The notes under the pieces: model-generated | What the model was told of the DNA's origin: nothing | Database searches by the model: none | The model's input: the letters and a program-made list of their open reading frames with translations, nothing else | Translations under genes and position numbers: made by a program | Source: JAYZDF01 sp036337945 | GTDB lineage: Bacteria > Myxococcota > Kuafuiibacteriia > Kuafuiibacteriales > Kuafuiibacteriaceae | Reading direction: 5' to 3' | Assembly: GCA_036337945.1 (NCBI GenBank) | Contig: JAYZDF010000083.1 | Coordinates: 1-18,186, forward strand | Length of the DNA: 18,186 nucleotides | In this document: positions 14,465 through 18,186 of the stretch, piece by piece | How the letters are laid out: each line of letters opens with the position of its first letter | How positions within the stretch are numbered: the first letter of the stretch is position 1

Positions 14465-16057
14465 TTATTGGCCGCGATTACGAGAACGAAGCAAGCGAAT
14501 CTCTCGCATTGCATCTGTGTGGTTGTTTTGCTTCTCGACGCACTTCTTGAAGTACTTCAGCGCCAGGTTCTTATTGCCGCGAAATTTGAGGATTGATCCG
14601 TAATAAAATAGAGCATCTGGATCTGCCGGCGACAATCTGACAGCCTGTTCGAGTAATTTAGTTACTTCTTCGAGATGCTCATCGTTGGGCATCTTCGGGT
14701 CAATCCAGATTGACCAGGCGAGGCTCGCTTTGTATCGACCGTCTTCAGGAATCGTGTTGGTCGCGTAGGTGAGGTACTCCCTAGCCTTGTCGAAGTCTTT
14801 CTTTTTTATGAGAATTTGCGCCATCTTGAATTTTTTATCTGCCTCGTCAAGCAAACCAATTTGACTCATTTTGCCGCCGATGCGGGCGTCGTTATAGATC
14901 TTCAAGTATTCTGCACGAGAATCTTCGTTTGAAAGTGTTTGGAAGGCTTCATTTAGGCGGGAAGAAACATCTGCTGCTTTAGACATAACCTCGGGCGATA
15001 GACGTTTTGAGCCCAACGTGTCCGGATGAAACTTTCTCACCATTTCAGTATATTTCGCTCTGAGTTCTCGCTTGTTACTTTGAGGAGTTACGCCCAACAA
15101 ATCGAAGTAATTCTTGTTGTCGTACGTTTCGTGGGTGGACTCGATTTCAGAAATTATTCGCAGGGTCGCCTCATCGTATTTGGATATGCTTGAGACGGGT
15201 CTAGGCTCCGGCTCTCTCTTTGAGACCTCAGGCTCTTTAACATTTGAAGTCGATGTGAGGATCGGCTCATTGATTACTTCAGGTTTAGGCCGTGACTTTT
15301 CTAAAGGTACGCCTTTTTTTGCGGGAAATTTTTCAATGAATCCACAAAGGTTCAGTGCTTTCAGGATCGCGCGAGCATTCGTTTTACCAAAAGCTTTTTC
15401 GAGGTGTGCAGGTTTCCGAGGTTTGCTTAGAGCTTGAACGATATCTTCGTGTTCTGGGCCAATGCCATAATTCTCTAGAACGGATGGGTCGCATGTGACC
15501 TGGACGGACTTTCCCAGCAAATCATCACTAAAATCACGAAGCTCGGTGGGCGACGAGAAGGCCTCAATTCCTGGATTGATGACTTGCCATGGATCAATTA
15601 CAGCGCCTTTCTTGACGATATCAGAACGCTTACTCGATAGGCCGTGCCACATACCCGTAGATATACCAAAGCATTCCATGATACGTTTTGTCGTTTGAAT
15701 TTGAAGTCCGGCTTCAAGAGCTTCCTCAGAAAGAAAAGCTTCACGTTTAAGGAGTGACCCAATGAGCTCTGTCTTTTTTTCTTCGCTCAGTTCTTGAACT
15801 CTCAGTGCTAGGTCCACATCGTCCGAGTTTACCATTCCCAGTTTCTTGAGAATCTCCCCAATACGATTCCCTTCATAAAAAGTCCCTGAGCAGTGGAAGG
15901 GGCGACCTTTAGAGAAATAGATCCTGGCTTCGGTTTCGGTTTCTCCCGCCCAAATAAGCAATCCGCCGGAGAATTCTTCTTCGACAAATTGCACAAATAA
16001 GTCAGAGAAATATATTCCTTCGCCAATTGTTCCAGATAGTTCCTTTTTTTCTGACAT
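14465..16057 (-). CDS. DUF4388 - J-domain - TPR fusion protein
   Basis: A 530-residue cytoplasmic protein combining an N-terminal DUF4388 (PATAN-like) domain, a J-domain and TPR helices. Numbered from an alternative upstream ATG at 16105, DUF4388 begins at about 24 (LSGTIGEGIYFSDLFVQFV, then GRPFHCSG). A helical second segment covers about 80-260, and a charged Pro/Glu linker 265-310. The J-domain (about 332-402) starts NYFDLLGVTPQSNKRELRAKY and contains the HPD tripeptide (360-362) needed to stimulate DnaK ATPase. TPR-like helices fill about 420-535. J-domain proteins recruit Hsp70, and DUF4388 is common in deltaproteobacterial signalling proteins; the combination suggests a regulated co-chaperone or assembly factor (inference). 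I preferred ATG at 16055-16057 because DUF4388 normally starts within about ten residues. Neither start has a clear ribosome site. Confidence 0.91.
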   Translation of the reverse strand: MSEKKELSGTIGEGIYFSDLFVQFVEEEFSGGLLIWAGETETEARIYFSKGRPFHCSGTFYEGNRIGEILKKLGMVNSDDVDLALRVQELSEEKKTELIGSLLKREAFLSEEALEAGLQIQTTKRIMECFGISTGMWHGLSSKRSDIVKKGAVIDPWQVINPGIEAFSSPTELRDFSDDLLGKSVQVTCDPSVLENYGIGPEHEDIVQALSKPRKPAHLEKAFGKTNARAILKALNLCGFIEKFPAKKGVPLEKSRPKPEVINEPILTSTSNVKEPEVSKREPEPRPVSSISKYDEATLRIISEIESTHETYDNKNYFDLLGVTPQSNKRELRAKYTEMVRKFHPDTLGSKRLSPEVMSKAADVSSRLNEAFQTLSNEDSRAEYLKIYNDARIGGKMSQIGLLDEADKKFKMAQILIKKKDFDKAREYLTYATNTIPEDGRYKASLAWSIWIDPKMPNDEHLEEVTKLLEQAVRLSPADPDALFYYGSILKFRGNKNLALKYFKKCVEKQNNHTDAMREIRLLRSRNRGQ

Positions 16058-16250
16058 ATAATACTTGCCGTAAGCTTTGCATATCACTCGGGAAGGCGCA
16101 AACATTTCAGATGTGATTCACGCCTAAGATTCCGTATTTATTGGTTTTATTGCCTTGCCGTTCCGTATTCGAGGCAACACAGCACTCAAAAATCTTCAGT
16201 GTGCTTAGCATGGTGACGAAACCTTTAAAACGGGACAAACTAAGAATATC

Positions 16251-17873
16251 TTGGGGCTTAAACATGGAGTCACTCTTGGACGCTTCAGCTTGGACAAGAG
16301 AATCGCGATGGGGGGCATGGCTGAGATCTGGCTCGCTCATGACTCACACACTTCTGAAGAGTGTGCGCTAAAGGTTTTACTTCCGGAGCTTTGCGGTGAC
16401 CCCGCTATAAGAACAATGTTCATGGATGAGGTTCGCCTAACCATGCGGTTGAAGCATCGGAATATTGTTCGGGTACATGGTGTATTCGAGGTTGAGGATT
16501 GCCTCTTTCAAGCAATGGAGCTTTTAGATGGCAAGGACGTACGTAGATTTCTGTCTCAATGCGTCCAAGCCGGCCAACCGTTTCCTGTGAGCGTTGCACT
16601 CGCGATTACTGCGAGTGTGGCAAAAGCTTTGGCCTATGCTCATGAACTGAAGTCGGAATCTGGTGTTCCGCTTGAGATCGTCCACCGCGATATCTCTCCT
16701 CACAATATTATGCTGTGTAGCGACGGTACCGTGAAAGTTCTTGATTTTGGAATTGCTCGAGCAAAAGAGAGAGCAACAAAAACGGCACAGGGCGTAATCA
16801 AAGGGAAGCTGTCGTACATGTCACCAGAACAAGCCATAGCGCAACCGGTCACCTATAAAGCAGATATTTTTTCGCTGGGCATTGTCTTGTGGGAAATGCT
16901 CGCGATGCGCAGATTATTCTATGCCGCCAGCGACGCCGAAACCTTGGCACTCGTCTGTGATGCTGAGATACCGCCTCTGAGTGATTTTCGAGATGACGTA
17001 CCCGCGGAGTTATCTAGCTTGATCATACAAATGTTGCAGGTCAAACCAGCTCAGCGGCCGAGTGATATGCGTGCTGTAGAAAAAAGACTCAAAAAGATTA
17101 TCCATCAGTTTGACGATTCAGAAAGCGATGATGACTTCATTCGGGAATGGGCGAATGGATATCTCAGTGAACGACCGGCAACAAAGGTTCAGCCGTCAAA
17201 TTCTCCTGACAACGCCGTTGGGAAAGCGACCCGACATGACAACCAACGCGACTCAAATCCTGCAACATTACAACCAGATGATAAGCAGAAGACGGTTTCT
17301 CAGACCGCGCTACCATTTGAAGAAAGCCGTCGAACTGAGGCTCTCGATGTTTCATCGATGAGTCAGACATTACAAGACCCAGATGAGACAGACCTTGTCG
17401 AAGCTCCTCTTCAAAGTGATATTCGTCAAGCCCTTGAACAAGACGAAACCTTTCAGGTGCCGGTTGCGGTTCCGGAAATAGAAACATTGATGGAGACGGA
17501 ACAGGGAGACGGTGACGATATAGGCTTATTGACCGTGAATGTGGAGGCCACAGAAGAATCGCCGCTAGGATTTGGTGGCGATATCTTGTCTGGAGAAGGA
17601 AATAACGTCGATCTTCATGCACAAACGGCTCTATATTCCGATACGAAGGTTAGGAATCTGGAAAATCCACAGGCACTTCCACAGGCACTATCAGGGAACA
17701 GCGCCTTGCCTACCGCCTCAGGTCCGCTGGTGATTGAAGAAAAAAGCTTAAGCGGTCTTGAGCCAGGACAAACAAGGACGAAAAATAGCCGTCAAAAGCT
17801 GTTTTTTGCAAAACTTCTCTTTGTTGTCGGTATTCTCGTATTTTTCTACGCCCTGTTTATTCAGGATAGTTGA
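16251..17873 (+). CDS. Membrane-anchored Ser/Thr protein kinase (Hanks type)
   Basis: A 540-residue kinase with a cytoplasmic catalytic domain (about 8-285), a long acidic, probably disordered region (290-510), and one C-terminal membrane segment (about 516-537). All catalytic motifs are intact: Gly-rich loop AMGGMAEIW, Lys41 in CALKVLLPE, alpha-C Glu60, catalytic loop HRDISPHN (145-152) with Asp147, DFG at 165-167, and SPE in place of APE at 191-193. It should phosphorylate Ser/Thr of cytoplasmic partners; the Thr/Ser-rich tail may be autophosphorylated. The start is TTG at 16251, the only in-frame initiation codon that keeps the complete N-lobe (a TAG lies 15 codons upstream). It diverges from the J-domain gene across a short gap and precedes the SDR gene by 37 bp, so it may be co-transcribed with the latter. 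Confidence 0.95.
   Translation: MGLKHGVTLGRFSLDKRIAMGGMAEIWLAHDSHTSEECALKVLLPELCGDPAIRTMFMDEVRLTMRLKHRNIVRVHGVFEVEDCLFQAMELLDGKDVRRFLSQCVQAGQPFPVSVALAITASVAKALAYAHELKSESGVPLEIVHRDISPHNIMLCSDGTVKVLDFGIARAKERATKTAQGVIKGKLSYMSPEQAIAQPVTYKADIFSLGIVLWEMLAMRRLFYAASDAETLALVCDAEIPPLSDFRDDVPAELSSLIIQMLQVKPAQRPSDMRAVEKRLKKIIHQFDDSESDDDFIREWANGYLSERPATKVQPSNSPDNAVGKATRHDNQRDSNPATLQPDDKQKTVSQTALPFEESRRTEALDVSSMSQTLQDPDETDLVEAPLQSDIRQALEQDETFQVPVAVPEIETLMETEQGDGDDIGLLTVNVEATEESPLGFGGDILSGEGNNVDLHAQTALYSDTKVRNLENPQALPQALSGNSALPTASGPLVIEEKSLSGLEPGQTRTKNSRQKLFFAKLLFVVGILVFFYALFIQDS
17666..17689 (+). repeat. Perfect 12-bp tandem duplication inside the kinase gene
   Basis: TCCACAGGCACT occurs twice head to tail, at 17666-17677 and 17678-17689. 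The repeat is in frame and duplicates a Pro-Gln-Ala-Leu unit in the disordered juxtamembrane region, so it lengthens the linker without breaking the protein. It looks like a recent slippage event. Confidence 0.8.
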
Positions 17874-17910
17874 CGCTTCCCGGACAAACGAGCGAAGACG
17901 CATCATAGGT

Positions 17911-18186
17911 ATGAGCTACTCTTCTATTTTTCGTCAGGATCTTTTTGAAGGACAGGTTGCAATTGTTACCGGTGGCGGCAGTGGTATCGGTCGCTGTATC
18001 GCCCATGAGTTATCGGCGCTCGGCGCGACTGTGATTTTAGCATCGCGAAACATCGAAAAGTGCGATGGGGTCAAAGACGAGATCACTCAAGATGGAGGTA
18101 AGGCTTTTTCAAAAGCCTGTAATATTCGTAGCGAAGACGACATAAAAAACCTTATCGCTGAGACCATCAGTGAACACGGCCAACTT
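17911..18186 (+). CDS. Short-chain dehydrogenase/reductase, trans-2-enoyl-CoA reductase-like, 3' end cut by window
   Basis: The first 92 residues of an SDR. VAIVTGGGSGIGRCIAHEL holds the TGxxxGIG cofactor loop; GATVILASRN ends the second beta-strand; and CNIRSEDDIKNLIAETISEHG covers the next strand and helix. Arg after AS at the end of strand two (LASRN) is typical of NADPH-binding members. The CNIRxExxxxNLI segment resembles peroxisomal trans-2-enoyl-CoA reductase and 2,4-dienoyl-CoA reductase relatives, so a role in fatty acyl-CoA metabolism is plausible. The catalytic YxxxK lies beyond the window. Start ATG at 17911 with only a weak AGG upstream. It follows the kinase gene by 37 bp on the same strand. 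Confidence 0.91.
   Translation, partial: MSYSSIFRQDLFEGQVAIVTGGGSGIGRCIAHELSALGATVILASRNIEKCDGVKDEITQDGGKAFSKACNIRSEDDIKNLIAETISEHGQL

Noticed and set aside
16130..16169. Direct repeat TTCCGTATT at 16130-16138 and 16161-16169 between the J-domain and kinase genes
   Set aside because: Nine bases repeated at a 31-bp interval could be a regulator site, but there is no third copy and no symmetry; too weak to call.
1..18186. Mobile elements, CRISPR arrays, phage-defence genes, tRNA or rRNA
   Set aside because: No transposase, integrase, Cas or toxin-antitoxin-like product, no regularly spaced repeats and no tRNA-like cloverleaf was seen in reading both strands.

Overview
The window looks like chromosomal DNA from a Gram-negative deltaproteobacterial-type organism, most likely a low-GC member or relative of the Myxococcota (Bradymonadia-like). 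This rests on several kinds of gene: two Hanks-type kinase-fold proteins with C-terminal membrane anchors, a DUF4388/J-domain/TPR fusion, a lipoprotein with a long Asp/Ala/Ser linker behind its lipobox, DUF4331 and DUF455 proteins, and a proteobacterial-type Asp/Glu leucyltransferase. By eye the GC content is close to 50%. I see no rRNA, tRNA, CRISPR array, transposase or integrase. The window is densely coding; the largest gene-free gap is 248 bp (7175-7422), so no gene-free stretch exceeds 300 bp.

Left block (1-4612). A fatty-acid beta-oxidation operon runs leftward: a thiolase gene, then a trifunctional hydratase/dehydrogenase gene joined to it by an ATGA overlap and cut by the window edge. 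A MarR-family regulator reads rightward from the same short intergenic region. That region holds a perfect 20-bp palindrome, a strong operator candidate. The regulator's stop codon overlaps by one base the start of a 562-residue membrane-anchored pseudokinase that has lost the catalytic Asp, the Mg-binding Asn and the DFG motif.

Middle-left block (4609-7422). A leftward pair encodes a beta-propeller-like lipoprotein and an exported DUF4331 protein, overlapping by 14 bp. Its upstream region contains a good sigma70-type promoter, a hairpin in the predicted leader, and two 16-bp sites matching the CRP/FNR-family pattern TGTGA-N6-TCACA (one exact, one with a single mismatch).

Middle block (7423-11897). 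A rightward operon encodes a 911-residue protein, a HEAT-repeat protein and an Asp/Glu leucyltransferase (bpt), with 9 bp and 5 bp between genes. The large protein has a single cysteine, set in a WGGHC motif, and a C-terminal PPC domain but no visible signal peptide. It may be a distant transglutaminase-like enzyme. This is one of the two most novel items here.

Middle-right block (11898-13732). A leftward pair encodes a DUF455 ferritin-like di-metal protein and an ATP-grasp ligase, joined by an ATGA overlap. This looks like an uncharacterised oxidase/ligase module and is the other main novelty candidate.

Right block (13861-18186). A single-pass PDZ protein faces a DUF4388-J-domain-TPR protein. 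An active membrane-anchored Ser/Thr kinase diverges from the latter. The window ends in the start of a short-chain dehydrogenase resembling trans-2-enoyl-CoA reductases, so lipid-metabolism genes sit at both ends, each next to a kinase-fold protein. All three convergent gene pairs end within -4 to +13 bp of one another, leaving no room for ordinary intrinsic terminators.
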